NCBI RefSeq assembly: GCF_000003605.2
Contig: NW_003141315.1
Location: 1-46,698, forward strand
Reading direction: 5' to 3'
Length of the DNA stretch: 46,698 nt
Origin: Saccoglossus kowalevskii
Taxonomy: Eukaryota > Hemichordata > Enteropneusta > Harrimaniidae
The notes beneath the pieces were generated by a model. It searched no databases and had not been told where the DNA came from. It saw only the letters and a program-made list of their open reading frames with translations. Position numbers and translations under genes: made by a program. This document shows, piece after piece, positions 27,406 to 38,724 of this stretch; position 1 is the first letter of the stretch; every line of letters starts with the position of its first letter.

Positions 27406-30400
27406 GTAAGTATAATGAGTTTTGTTTTGCAGTTATCATTATTGATTGATAACTAACTAAGCTAAGTAATATGTTGATGGAAAATGGTAGTGACTAAATT
27501 CTGGCAAAATATTTGGTTTTAGACGCTTGTATGATTTAAGAGATATACATAATGTTTTCTCACTGACATCAATATTAGTTATCATTTGTATCTTTGTTGT
27601 GTTCTCTGAATTCATTCATTTTTTCAACATCTTTACCTTTGTCTATCATTTGACATGAGCTAACCATTTATAAAGATATGACACATATCAAATTTCACAA
27701 CGAGTGTATTGATCGTTAGGTACTGGATACACATTTTCCGGCCAAGGTCGACATCGAAAGAAAAGCAAAAGCTGTATCCAGCCCGAGAAGGTTTTATGAT
27801 ATACTTTCCACGCCCAAATTCAAATGAATATAATCGTTTCAAGCTCCATGTGTTTTATTTTTTTTAAATTAATAATATTATTTATTCAAACTGAAACTGA
27901 AAGTGCGAATTGATAATTTTGTGCATAGCACTATAACAAGACGCGTGAGAGTTTAAACATTCAGTCTCAATCATTGCAAATGTTTTCTATGCTTTTAATG
28001 CGGTTACATTAATGCTATAAATATAAACCTCTACATTCTAAAGAAAGGTTTGGGTAATGTGCAATCCTTCAATTAGAGAGAATTATGTATCATGAAATAT
28101 GCGATGATTGTATATTTAGAGAGAAATGTTATACTACAAATTGTTGCCCTAGGAAGAACAGCATATCCATATATAATATACATAATATGATAATATAATC
28201 TTTAGAATCCATACTACAGGTAACTGCGGCATATAACTTCCAATTACAACTCTGTAAATTGATGGATATTAGGAGACATTTGTGAAGCCGTCGTTAATTC
28301 GTCGTTACTAGTGTCTTTATTATTGGGATAAGAATCCAGCGGCTCACCCAGTCTCGTTTAATTTAATATAATTGGTTCACCTTATTATGTGCTTATGTAT
28401 ACAACTACTGTATTAGTTCATTTCATTTTGTGTATCATGATAAATTTATATGAAATGTTCTGGTTGCGCATTTACTGTTTTTTTTTTCACAGTAAATGTG
28501 TTGTTTTTCAATAGTAAATAATAAAATATTTTAATATCTAAGATTTAAAACCGACACATTCGTTTATTTACTCGATCTGTTTAATGTGCGAAGATTCATT
28601 TTCTGCAATCGCTACAACATTCCCGAATTATTCATAGCATTATTTCAAGGGTTTAAAGGGGGTAACTACCTAAATTTGGATATTAACAGGTCAATGTGTA
28701 TTATGTGCAAACTATATTGAAAACAAATGTGTGTTGCCACTATCACTGATAACATTTACAATAATAAAATTTCACGTTCATGCAATCAATCCGGCTTCTG
28801 CTCTAATCGTATTGCGGGACAGTAATCTGTAAAACAAAGATATACTTGATGTATAGCTTCCTGTATGTATCATATTCCTTGATGCAGTTGACGTATTTAT
28901 AGCGTGTATAGACGGTAATCATAATATCCATCCATGTTACAAGACACGCCTACATGTAGCATGTGTTTCAACGATCTGAAACACGAGGTCAATAAATTGG
29001 ATATCATGGATTTAAACAAACGTCAGAAAAGTTATTTGTGTGAGCGTTCTACAAGCTTCCTCCGACGGAGTTTAATCTCATTAGCAGCATTCGATGCCGT
29101 ATGTGCGTCACAATATGTTGTGTTCTTTATCAAACCTGAATGAGAAATTATTTTCTTTCAATGTGAGGTTGTTCAAGCTAAATACTGAATTCAATCACAA
29201 GGATTTGCTTAATAAGAATATTTAGATACAATAAGTATGAGTGCGACCGCCGTTTCTCATAAATTCGCTCTGGCATTACCGTGTGTAATACATACGCGTC
29301 ACATATTCAGTCATTCAATATTTGTTTTGTCTTATTAACTGGCACAGTACTGTAAATTGATCGTAGGCATCAATTGATTCTAAAGTGTCAATCTAATAGT
29401 TATTGTTATATTATAAGAAAGAAGAACATGTATTTGGTAATTGACTATGCAACGCAAAGCTGTTGCTGTCATGAAACATTTATCGCATTGCTAAACTAAA
29501 AAAAGTAGGAAATGTATGCCTTAATTCACACTGGAAGTTTATTACTATTATGTGCGTTCGATGTAGTTATCAACAGATGTATGCCGATTATTTGCAGTAC
29601 CATGTTAAACGTTTATAATACAACAATGCCCATGACAACAATATCTGCATATCGACGAATTTCATTAGATGGCGGTGGTGGTTACGTAGCGCATGCTCGA
29701 ATGTGGTGTAAAGAAACATTGTAATGTACAAGCGTTGTATAAACTGTCGCACTGTGACGTCATATGTTTACATTTTGACAACAATCATTGCAATGTCAAT
29801 AGCAAATGTCTGTCACCAGACACAAACACGTATATTTAATACCAAGTTCAACGAACAGCTGCACGTCGACCACTGTCTATTAAAAATAACAAAATAACTG
29901 ATTTCATCTTTATACCAATATCATGATACTTAAAAAAATGTATAAAATGTTTATCAAATGATGGCTCTAATATTGACTAAAAAATACAGTTTGGTGCTGC
30001 CATGTTTGATTACAAGTATGCTCTCCACGTATTTGTATGACAGTTTTATTAGACCCCCTAACAAAAAAGCTGTTTGGCTGTAATCTTGCTATCGATTTTT
30101 ACTGTAAACAGTGATTAACTAGAAAGTACTCTGGGAGTCGAAACCTTGAACACAGATTCAAAACAGTGAATTTCACTAATAGCCGAACTTATTAAATGTC
30201 TCCATAGCAACTCGATCTAGGTGTCCAATAAATGTAATCTCTTGATTTATGTGTGAAAGAAAATCCCTCCTCTAAACATCAAAAAAATGCGCCAAAAACT
30301 GTATTAGTCCGGCAGTGATTAGTCATTTAAGGATGAGACTCATGCTCGTTGACACTTTGTTTCAAACCTAGGTTTTTTTCAACTGAAAATCAAGTTTTAC

Positions 30401-30929
30401 CTACATGTTATTTATTGTTGTGGGCTCTGTGATTACAGTTTCTGAATAACAAATATGTTTTGAATAACACCATGTTTTTGTTTGGTTTGTTTCCAAAAAA
30501 ATATAGACTTTCAGGATTGTTGATATTTTTGTGCGATATCATGTAATATCTCAGATTAAATGAATTTGTTCTGTATAGATGCATGTGGGAAATTTTTAGG
30601 GAAATCAGTTTTTATAATTAGTACTGATCAGAAAAGACCCTTTTACATCACCTATATGTGTGTCCAAATAAATATGATATACAAAACCTAGTACTGACTC
30701 AAGGGAACCACCAACTCTGCCAATGTGTATCTGGCTGGCCTTTTTTTATAAATGACAATTCCTGCTGCAAATTTCACGACCTATAGCTTTTTGAGTTATA
30801 GATGGAAACTCATTTTTAAAAATGCCATTTTCATGGAAACCAGACCACCAACTCAACTAAAATGTAAAGGAATAGCCTTTTCACCACGGCCAACTTTTTT
30901 TTGCAAAATTGTATGAGTATCTATTCAAA

Positions 30930-31420
30930 ACTTGTTTGATTACGAGCTATACATGACAAATAATTCCTGGATAGATGCTATCTTTAAAACCGTACCCACA
31001 TTTCTACCAGCACCGAGTTTAAACTGCGAAAACTGCTTTGCCAAAAGTTCGCCATGTTCGAGTCGGACTAAACAAACATGTTTTATCGTTACCGAGGGGC
31101 CATCGCCGCACGAACGAGAATCGTGGTCGTTGCTGACAGTGGCGGCGGCATAGGGGGGGGGGCACTCTCGAAATGTCTGCGTGTGATTTGAATACGCCCA
31201 TCCACTGCGTTGAAGAGTCAATCTAAAGGTATTGTGATGCCAGAGTTTACAACAGCCCACGAAGAACAGACATTGACCCCCTGTGTTCATGTGGCTGCTG
31301 TTGAAACCGAAATCGTATCCTGTTATCGAGAAGAACAGAATTGAGCTCTCTTTCTGTGTTTTTTTCTTGTGCGACTCTTTTACTGTTGTGAATTTAGAAT
31401 CGGACACTCGTAGCACGTTA
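30930..31420. other. CpG- and GC-richer island, unidentified
   Basis: About 490 bp stand out from the AT-rich surroundings by many CG dinucleotides (for example CCATCGCCGCACGAACGAGAA) and a run of G at 31,155. Both strands stay open for long: + 30,932-31,153 (73 codons) and - 30,940-31,416 (158 codons). Neither translation matches a family I know. The minus strand contains GAACATGGCGAACTTTTGGC, which looks like a start context but is closed after 23 codons. It lies in an insert absent from unit 2. It could be a captured 5' gene end, a short interspersed element or a promoter-like island. Confidence 0.4.
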
Positions 31421-32456
31421 ATATTGTGATATTTTATTGTGTTATGATAGGTTAATTATCGTGTAATTAAACCAATTCTCATGTACCAGGGATCGTAACG
31501 TTCGCAACCTTTTACCGAACAAAGATACACACAGATCTAGAATTGTGTCAACCTCTTGTCTCGGTGCTTTCTGTGGGAACTACCTGACATTCCTTTATTT
31601 CCTTTCTCAAATCATCGCACCTCACATGGAAGTTCAAGGGTTCGAGGCGTGGCCTCCACACATTCTATTCATATAGCCAATCACATAAAGTATTTAACAC
31701 GCCATAATATATTTGAATAATTGTCCCCTATATTGGGAAATAACTGCTACATTTAAACCGTTAATTTATACTCATGGGCGCCACAACATTCCATAGTTGA
31801 CATTTATATCCGCTATTTGTTCCACTCACTGATCCCACCAACCCCCAATACGCGGTATGAACCTGATCATGACAGACTATGAGAAGGTGTGGATTTATAT
31901 CGTCCAGATCTTCCATCCGGTACCAATTATCCAGATGTAATCAGTGAATGTCGTTATAATTGCGGGCTCATATAAATACATGGAAATATAAATCATGACA
32001 GTGTTCTGGGGCTCTAGTTTTATTATAATTTGGCAGTTTGTGACGGAATACACCGAAATACACTATGACGATATATTGTATCAAGTATATTAATAACACC
32101 AAAGCTCACATGAAAGTTCAGTGTTTCGCATGATGTATCATTCTCGTTTTCTATGCATTTAATGCCACATATTCGACTAAATATCAGCTAATATAAATCC
32201 TTTCATTTATTTATATATCTTATATATTTTTTTTTTCTATTTGACAAGTCCCCCCCCCTCCGTGGTATAAATGCCTGTATGCTCCTCACCACACCAGATT
32301 AGCTAGTCCGAAATTTGAATAAGATTTCTCTGGACGGAAGATTTGCACCAGAGCTCAAATTCGGTTACCATGTCCTCCATTGTGCGTAAGACGAATTATC
32401 TTGCGGTGGACTTGGTTTCACATATATAAGCTCGTGACAAACATAAAGTTATTTTA

Positions 32457-32642
32457 AGGGCGGTAGTCATCGCGCATTGCATGTGCGACATTTGTGTTGA
32501 TAAACATTGATTTTCCACAATTCAGTGCGCGTTTCTAATGGGCTTCACTTGTACAAATTGGTGTGCACAACGGTTAAAATCACCATCTTTGTTGATATGA
32601 GACCCACATCTCGCGCATGCGCAACGCGAGGACTACCGCCCT
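32457..32642. mobile_element. PIF/Harbinger-like MITE, 186 bp
   Basis: The left end is AGGGCGGTAGTCATCGCG and the right end is CGCGAGGACTACCGCCCT. Allowing a few mismatches, they are reverse complements over about 35 bp, including the CGCATGCGC-like inner part. The element is flanked on both sides by TTA (32,454-32,456 and 32,643-32,645), the 3-bp target duplication typical of PIF/Harbinger elements. It is too short to code for anything and sits in the unit 3-specific part of the intron. Confidence 0.82.
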
Positions 32643-33872
32643 TTAGGTTGTTAAAAAGAATCATTCAATTGACTGACATATAGGATTGAGTGCCTGATAA
32701 CATCGTTTGATTTTTTCCCGCTCGATGATACTCAAAAACTACCACAAGGTACTCATATTTTACAACTCGTTTATTAAGTTAAATAAAACATCGGGTAAAA
32801 TTCTAAGGTATATAACAGATTATTTTGTTACCTCTTTTAGATACTTATGTTGGACAACTTATGTGATAAACTAGAATATGTATGCGATATACAAGAGGAA
32901 ATAGGTAAGACACAATGCACGTAATATTGTATTATAATTTAGTAATGGAAATACCAACTAATTTGTTTACAATGTATATATATATTAAATACAGATAAAA
33001 TAAAATAACTGTCAGCAATGTAATCAGATAGTTGCGCCCTCAATGGCAGCGGTGGTGATTTGGTTTTGCTCGGAGGTAATCACCCAAATTATAAGATTTA
33101 ATTGTTAGAGGCATGATTTGTGATTATTTAGGTTATAATCTCTTGTTTAGTTAGTAGGTCAAACTATGTTGAATTGGACATCAATATATTATTGTTAGTT
33201 TATCGGCAATTTTGTTTCTGTATTATTTTTTTCAGTTATTATAGATGATGTTCATTATGCAGTGTATAAAATGTCGCGTGTAATACGGTTTAAATATTCA
33301 CTGCAAGGTCTTGTCTATTCCAAGTATGCATCAATGTTAACATTTCCATTAGCCAAGGATGAACTACTACAACCTTTGTATTGCGAATAATGTTCCTCGC
33401 AGCCATAAATATCATTATTCTCATCAGTTCAACATTCGTAGTGCTATAATAAACATTCATTAATATTGTGACGTACTTTAATATCATGTTAATATTAACC
33501 TCTGAATTGAGATGGCATACTATCTGCTTTCATCTTGTATGCAATGTCTTAATTGTTCTTCAAATTGTTTTCTCAATGTTGATGTTTTGTCTCTAGTTCT
33601 TATCAGTGTCAATATTTCAATAAGCTCAGAAATACATACAAATACAATCTTCTTCAAAACAGAAAATTCTTTCACAAACGTATCAAATAGTTGCAATACA
33701 AATCTTCATAAACCTTTGAACATAAATATTGAGGTTCTTTGGTAATGAAACCAATCGATTATGAAAGTATTCGAAACATCTATTTATGTACAGTAGTGAC
33801 ACGATAAGGCTGCTGTGTTATTACATTCTTATATTTAGACATGAACTTCACCTTGTTGTTCTGTTCTTATAG

Positions 33873-33938
33873 ACCAGACGCCAGAAATTACTACGGAAAA
33901 AATAGCTAGTGAATATGCAATCGATGGCACTACGACGG
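33873..33938 (+). CDS. Thr-rich linker exon 1
   Basis: 66 nt, phase 1-1, between TTCTTATAG and GTAAAA. It reads QTPEITTEKIA then DGTTTG. Such small symmetric exons usually code O-glycosylated spacers between extracellular domains. It is absent from units 1 and 2. Confidence 0.6.
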
Positions 33939-36900
33939 GTAAAAGTGTTACTGAATCAGAGCTTGTGACAACTGCAGATGTGTATATGCATGGACAGATT
34001 TCGTTTTACTAACTGGTTCAACATTAATCCCAAAATTCAATAAGCTGTCAAGGAGTGAATTATAAATGCGTTAATAGTTTCCTAAAAATGGAGCAAGTGT
34101 TGGATGTCCAGTTGGGTCGAGGTTATATGACGGAGCTTCCCCCTCAATGTTACAAACGCTGACGTTCACAAAAACAAACTTTAAAGATGCAAAGGACGAA
34201 TGCTAATGAATGCAAAACAGAAACTCTTGAAATTTCATGTCTGAGTTTAATTCAATTACTAATATAGTAGTAATATTACTTTTTGTCAATGTATTTAAAA
34301 TAAACGCCAAGCGAGGGTATTTTGTGGCAAGTATAAAAGTTCTGTGTGAACTGTGTGCCCTGTAGTGACATATTATTGACTTCAAGGATATGATTGTACA
34401 CACACATAATGGATTACAGTCAGTATCCTAGTTTTCCATCTTCTCTCAAATCAAATCGAACCGAAGCGATTTCGTTGCATATAATCATACAACAATAACA
34501 ATAGACGCATTCATTCTTTTGTTTACAATACACATATTGTTGCTGTTCTTTGTAAAGGTTTTTCTCACAAAGCCGGTCGAATTTGAAAGTACTAAATTAA
34601 AACATACAATTATACGTTAACATCAATGATCAGTTATGAAAAGGTTGCGTTAATGAGATGAATTCAATTTTGTTTTTCCAGAGCAGTCACCGGGTATGAC
34701 AACAGAGACGACATCAACGGAAAACCCAACTGCAGACGCATCAACGTTAAATGAATATTCGACATTTGACGTTACTACAGGTAACTACGTTTGTACATAT
34801 AATTGACAGATTCGAATGCATTGCCAAAATGACAATGCTAAATTATTGCATTTTTATGTAATATAATGAGGAGAATTTTGATTCCTTGTTATAAACTTAG
34901 GCTCATCAATGTTTGATAGATCAAATTGTGAGTAGGCAAGTTAACTTTAGGGTAGTATTTACATACTATTGTATACACTAGTATTTACATACATAATGTG
35001 ACTTAAAACAGAATAAAAACAAGCGGATAACACTTTTTCAGTAGCATTTGGCCTTGCGTGGATTTTGTCATGTGGACAATGCTCACAATTTCTGCTGTTC
35101 GAAAATTTGTAGATGAAACAAATGTAAGAACATATTTGCTTACAACTCTTGCAAGGAGGATTTGGGTTATTTTTAACACGATCTAATTACTACTTTAAGT
35201 CAATAAACTTTTCTTTTCTAAGCCCAACAGCAAATAGTGTGTTGGTGCCATGCAGATACTTTTCAAAACTCCAAATACAGTGTAGTTTGATTCCCGTGTT
35301 TACAAACATTGGAATAAAAAACTATTTTCCGGTTTCTGTTTACTATAAGACATAAACAATAATGAGCATTCGGGATTTAGTCGAGCTGCTGATCGAAATT
35401 CCATTCTGTTCTTACAGACGGGTCATTGGAATTGACAACATACAGCGAGACAATAGAAGGTAACCCAACTTCAGACGCAACATTTATAACGTTTAGTGGG
35501 TATGTAACCATCGGCGTTATGACGGCTACAGTAATAGAGCATACGCCGACTACTAGTATGTATACATATATTATTAATAGGTTTTATTTTAACAAGTTTG
35601 GGTAATATATATACTTAATACTAACACGTAATTGCGGTGAGTTCCTCCGTGATATACAGGCAATACAAACATATTGTATTCATGTATTTTTAGTTTTACG
35701 CAATGATATTCCAAAAATACAAATTCGTGCATTATACATAAATTTGATAATGCTTTGATAGGTTTATCAATTTCAAAATTGTTGATTGGTAGAAGATTCG
35801 ATTATTGATTTTCGCCTCTCAGTTATACGACACTTTAGCGTAATTTTTAACTTTGTAGCTAACGATGTGTTAACACAATGCATGAAAACAGAAGCGACAA
35901 TCTCAGGAACAGCTTCCAGGGCACTGGCGTTCGATGCCTGTTCCTTGGGGCCATTCGACTCGCTTGCCAACGTGACAGGAATTGGGGATTACACAGCAGA
36001 CGTAAGTTTCTACGATATTTTTCTTCGCACATTGCACAATACGCGCATGCGACTTGTAGTAGTATACGTAATTACAATATCTCTTATTTGTATAAATCAT
36101 CAAATGTATGGATACATTCAAATATAAGCAGTTGATTATATTGAACATGAACTTATTAACCTAATAGTTTTCGTGATTTAACTACTAGTGTTATACTGTA
36201 AATCTGGTCATGGGTCATTTATATTATCAATGAAATGATTGTTTCTGTGTTTTAGACTGTAGCATTTCAGAGAAAATGTTTATAATCGAGTTGCGTTTGG
36301 GTAAATAATAACCGCTATTTAAAAAATTATATACGATTTCCAGATGTGTGGAGCATGTTTGGAAGTCACTGGAACAAATGGAGTTTGTCTGAATGTTATG
36401 GTAGCTGACAGCTGTGGTAATTGTGGTTCCACTGATCTGCTTTTGAGTGAAACAGCTTACAACGCTCTACTCGGGACTGTGCTTGATATTAATGGTTATA
36501 TTGATGTATTCTGGCGCCCTGTACCGTGTGTAGTCACAGGCTACATGATGTTTCAGGTATTGTATTTCGTGCACTCATTGCAACATTTTAACTATCTAAA
36601 TGTACCACTGGAAGATTACGTTTGTTCTCACAGAACTCGAACTGTGGCACTTCAATCTGACTATTTCGGCAAGAAGGTTCATGCTGGTTCGTCTGAAACA
36701 TCATTTCGACCATGCCTACCAAAATTAGTCGGTAATACATAAACGTGAGATAAGGTAATCCCATCGTACTAGAATGCTCCTTAGACGCAAACAGTTGTTG
36801 AGATATCGGTTGGAGCAAGAGAGCCTAACCAACATTGAATAGATATGTGAAACACAGATGATCCGATCGGAGAGAAAGAGACCGCCAGTTGAGAAGAAAA

Positions 36901-37505
36901 AATCAAAACGCAAGGCTCTCGCGCTTTCAATGGAATCTCATCGGCCATTTTCTATCTACGGGTTATCAGCATTGTATTGTTAGATGGTTAGATGATTCAT
37001 GAATAAATTTTCCGAAGAACGGTTTACGCACTCTCGTACGTTTTTACAAAGCCATCACAAAAACACATGAACGAAGTCCATCGAGTTTATTATTAATTAT
37101 TCTGTGACTTTCAATTAAAACTAAATTGCCAAAATTCACTAAATTTGAACATAACAGCATTGTTTCGTGTAATTATTTTGTCGGCTATCGATAATTAATA
37201 ATATATACAAACATATTTTTTTTATATTATAGTTTTCTATAGGAAGTACAAGCGACGCCTGGAGCCTATTGATAAAATATCATCGATACCCAATTGCGGC
37301 AGTGTGTGTGTATCTTGCAAAAGATTGTATTAACCTCCCAAGGTTACAGTGGAGTAACTATTTCGACAAAGCTTGGGGCTTGGGTAATATTCCAGCTCCT
37401 TTCATGCTAAGAATAACATCGGACAGTTCACACGATGTCTACTTCACCATAGAAGACATTGATGATTCTGTCATAATAGAAAGTGATGTTCAGTTCCCTG
37501 TGTGA
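33873..37505 (+). CDS. Expansin-like protein gene, intact copy (linkers + DPBB + C-terminal domain)
   Basis: Six consecutive exons in matching phase: 33,873-33,938 (1-1), 34,682-34,780 (1-1), 35,418-35,555 (1-1), 35,859-36,001 (1-0, or from 35,823), 36,344-36,556 (0-0) and 37,233-37,505 (0-stop). All borders are AG/GT. The first three code Thr/Ser-rich spacers, the next two the double-psi beta-barrel, and the last the expansin carbohydrate-binding domain. Expansins loosen cellulose or other wall polysaccharides without hydrolysis. A secreted animal version could act on algal or microbial cell walls, which is inference. With the PAN exon at 27,043 the whole protein would be signal peptide, PAN, linkers, expansin. 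The usual barrel motif LDLS reads LLLS here, so the key acid may be missing. Confidence 0.75.
34682..34780 (+). CDS. Thr-rich linker exon 2
   Basis: 99 nt, phase 1-1, between TTTTTCCAG and GTAACT. It reads QSPGMTTETTSTENPTADAS and ends FDVTTG, very rich in Thr and Ser. It is absent from units 1 and 2, whose sequence skips this part. Confidence 0.7.
35418..35555 (+). CDS. Thr-rich linker exon 3
   Basis: 138 nt, phase 1-1, between TTCTTACAG and GTATGT. It reads GSLELTTYSETIEGNPTSDA, then TFSGYVTIGVMTATVIEHTP. It shares the ENPT/GNPTSDA pattern with linker exon 2, suggesting the linker exons arose from each other. Open copy in unit 1 (1,948), frameshifted copy in unit 2 (15,314). Confidence 0.7.
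35859..36001 (+). CDS. Expansin DPBB exon, N-terminal part
   Basis: It reads TEATISGTASRALAFDACS, then LGPFDSLANVTGIGDYTAD, ending before GTAAGT at phase 0. The ISGTA start and ACS..P......DYT order fit the first strands of the expansin barrel. Two in-phase acceptors are possible, CTCTCAG before 35,823 or TTTGTAG before 35,859. I prefer the second because the extra 12 residues of the first are hydrophobic and unlike a linker. Confidence 0.72.
36344..36556 (+). CDS. Expansin DPBB core exon
   Basis: 71 codons, phase 0-0, after ATTTCCAG and before GTATTG. It reads MCGACLEVTGTNGVCLNVMV, ADSCGNCGSTDLLLSETAYN, and FWRPVPCVVTGYM near the end. CGACLEV(T), VMVADSC..C, the LS..A(Y/F) helix and WRPVPC are the hallmark order of microbial and animal expansin-like barrels. 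In the family the LDLS aspartate is essential for wall loosening; here that position is Leu (TDLLLS), with an Asp two residues earlier. Units 1 and 2 have lost this exon completely. Confidence 0.9.
37233..37505 (+). CDS. Expansin C-terminal (carbohydrate-binding) domain exon
   Basis: 91 codons with stop. The acceptor TTATATTATAG gives phase 0 and reads FSIGSTSDAWSLLI, YHRYPIAAVCVYL, INLPRLQWSNYFDKAWG, APFMLRITSDSSHDVYFTI. This follows the CBM63-like domain of expansins: GS..W..I...HRYPI, then L.R..W.NYF, then P..LRITS. The Trp after the SD loop and the W/Y of WSNYF are likely sugar-stacking residues. A deletion relative to units 1 and 2 replaced their ending TITLVMF by SVIIESDVQFPV. Confidence 0.88.
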   Translation, partial: FSIGSTSDAWSLLIKYHRYPIAAVCVYLAKDCINLPRLQWSNYFDKAWGLGNIPAPFMLRITSDSSHDVYFTIEDIDDSVIIESDVQFPV

Positions 37506-38724
37506 TGTATCCGTAATTTAAGTAACCTTACATTAATTTGTTATTTGCATTCAAACAGACAACAAAATCAATTCGTGTATCATATTGAGTGAGTTTGTTA
37601 ATTTGTGTACTTTAGTGAAAAAAATATAGAGCGAAAAGTGGCTAGGGTCTCTTGTTATTATTCAGCTAGTTCTTTCTTACTACCTTTTTTCTTTCTTTTT
37701 CCACGACTTTTTTCGTCAATGCATTTATGAATATGGTTACAAGCCTTAAACTTTATGTGCTGGTACACAATGATATCAGGTACGCCTAACCTGATTGGTT
37801 TTCAAGCTACACCTAATTCGGCTCAACAGAACAGACATTTCTCACAGAGGCGCCCATTAATGTAACGGACGTTTGTTAAATTTCGTATCTTATGGTAAGA
37901 ATGTATCCTGTTCCCATATATATTTGTAAGTTTGTTGCATTTATTCGAGTCATTTGTTTAATTTATCTTGTTATTGATTCTATTTTGGTCTAGGCTATTT
38001 TGACAATGGGATGTGATATACTACATTATATCGAATTGCTATGATGTTCGTTCTCTGGTAGCAATCACAGATAAATGTGTAGACACTCCGGATAAAACAT
38101 GTTGACAATATGAGCGTTAATTTTTACGAACACCGGGTCACCTGGGATGTACGACCTTGATAACTACGCGATATAATGCCGTCTTACTATCTTTACAGAG
38201 CATACGAAAATGTTCAGCAATTTGTCCGCCAATTATAATATCATAACAGGCACCTAAATTGCAGTCTGTGACTATAACGCTATCGGTTTTCGAGTGGAAT
38301 TACACTGGACCTGTGTCCAATAAAAGAACGGAAATTACAAATACAAACGTAATTACAAATACATTTTGCAGTAAAAAGTGTCATTTTTAAGTTATTTGTG
38401 TAAAAATAAACATATATCTCCCCCTGAAAAAACAAGCAAAGCAAAATATTTTCAATGGCTCCTCAATCAATTATGTAGCACGATTATCTATGTTGTCATA
38501 GCTCTTAGAGATTATTATGTATGCGGTCGAATATCCACACACATATTTAAAAAGGAACACTGTACAACTGATGAAGAAGATTGTACCGGAGGGTCCATGC
38601 AGTATATCAAAACGTCAAGAATTATATACACTAAGTGCCCAACGTAGCCGAACCGCAAACACACTTCGAATGCGTTCAACTCCACGATTCAAGTGTTCTT
38701 TATATATAATACATATAGTTTCAG

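Larger units (their letters stand above)
27406..33872. other. Long intron (or intergenic gap) of unit 3
   Basis: This lies between the PAN exon and the first recognised linker exon. Blocks match unit 2 (28,060 against 11,430; 30,070 against 12,840; 32,765 against 13,385). Unit 3-specific inserts hold a CpG-richer island (30,930-31,420) and a MITE (32,457-32,642). One or more missing exons of the PAN/expansin gene should lie here if the two parts are one gene. I could not identify one with confidence. Confidence 0.5.

Noticed and set aside
28934-29143. 69-codon frame with CSMCFNDLKHEV
   Set aside because: The paired cysteines suggested a zinc finger, but no complete finger is present and no splice context was found.
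29512-29724. 70-codon frame starting MYALIHTGSLLLLCAFDVV, signal-peptide-like
   Set aside because: No domain follows, and there is no donor in suitable phase or counterpart in unit 2. It was considered as the hidden linker exon, but the composition does not fit.
31630-31650. GGTTCGAGGC resembling a tRNA B box
   Set aside because: No A box at the right distance upstream and no cloverleaf can be drawn.
33290-33487. Minus-strand frame with cysteine-containing alternative translation resembling a short extracellular repeat
   Set aside because: The region is collinear with noncoding sequence of units 1 and 2 and has no complete cysteine pattern.
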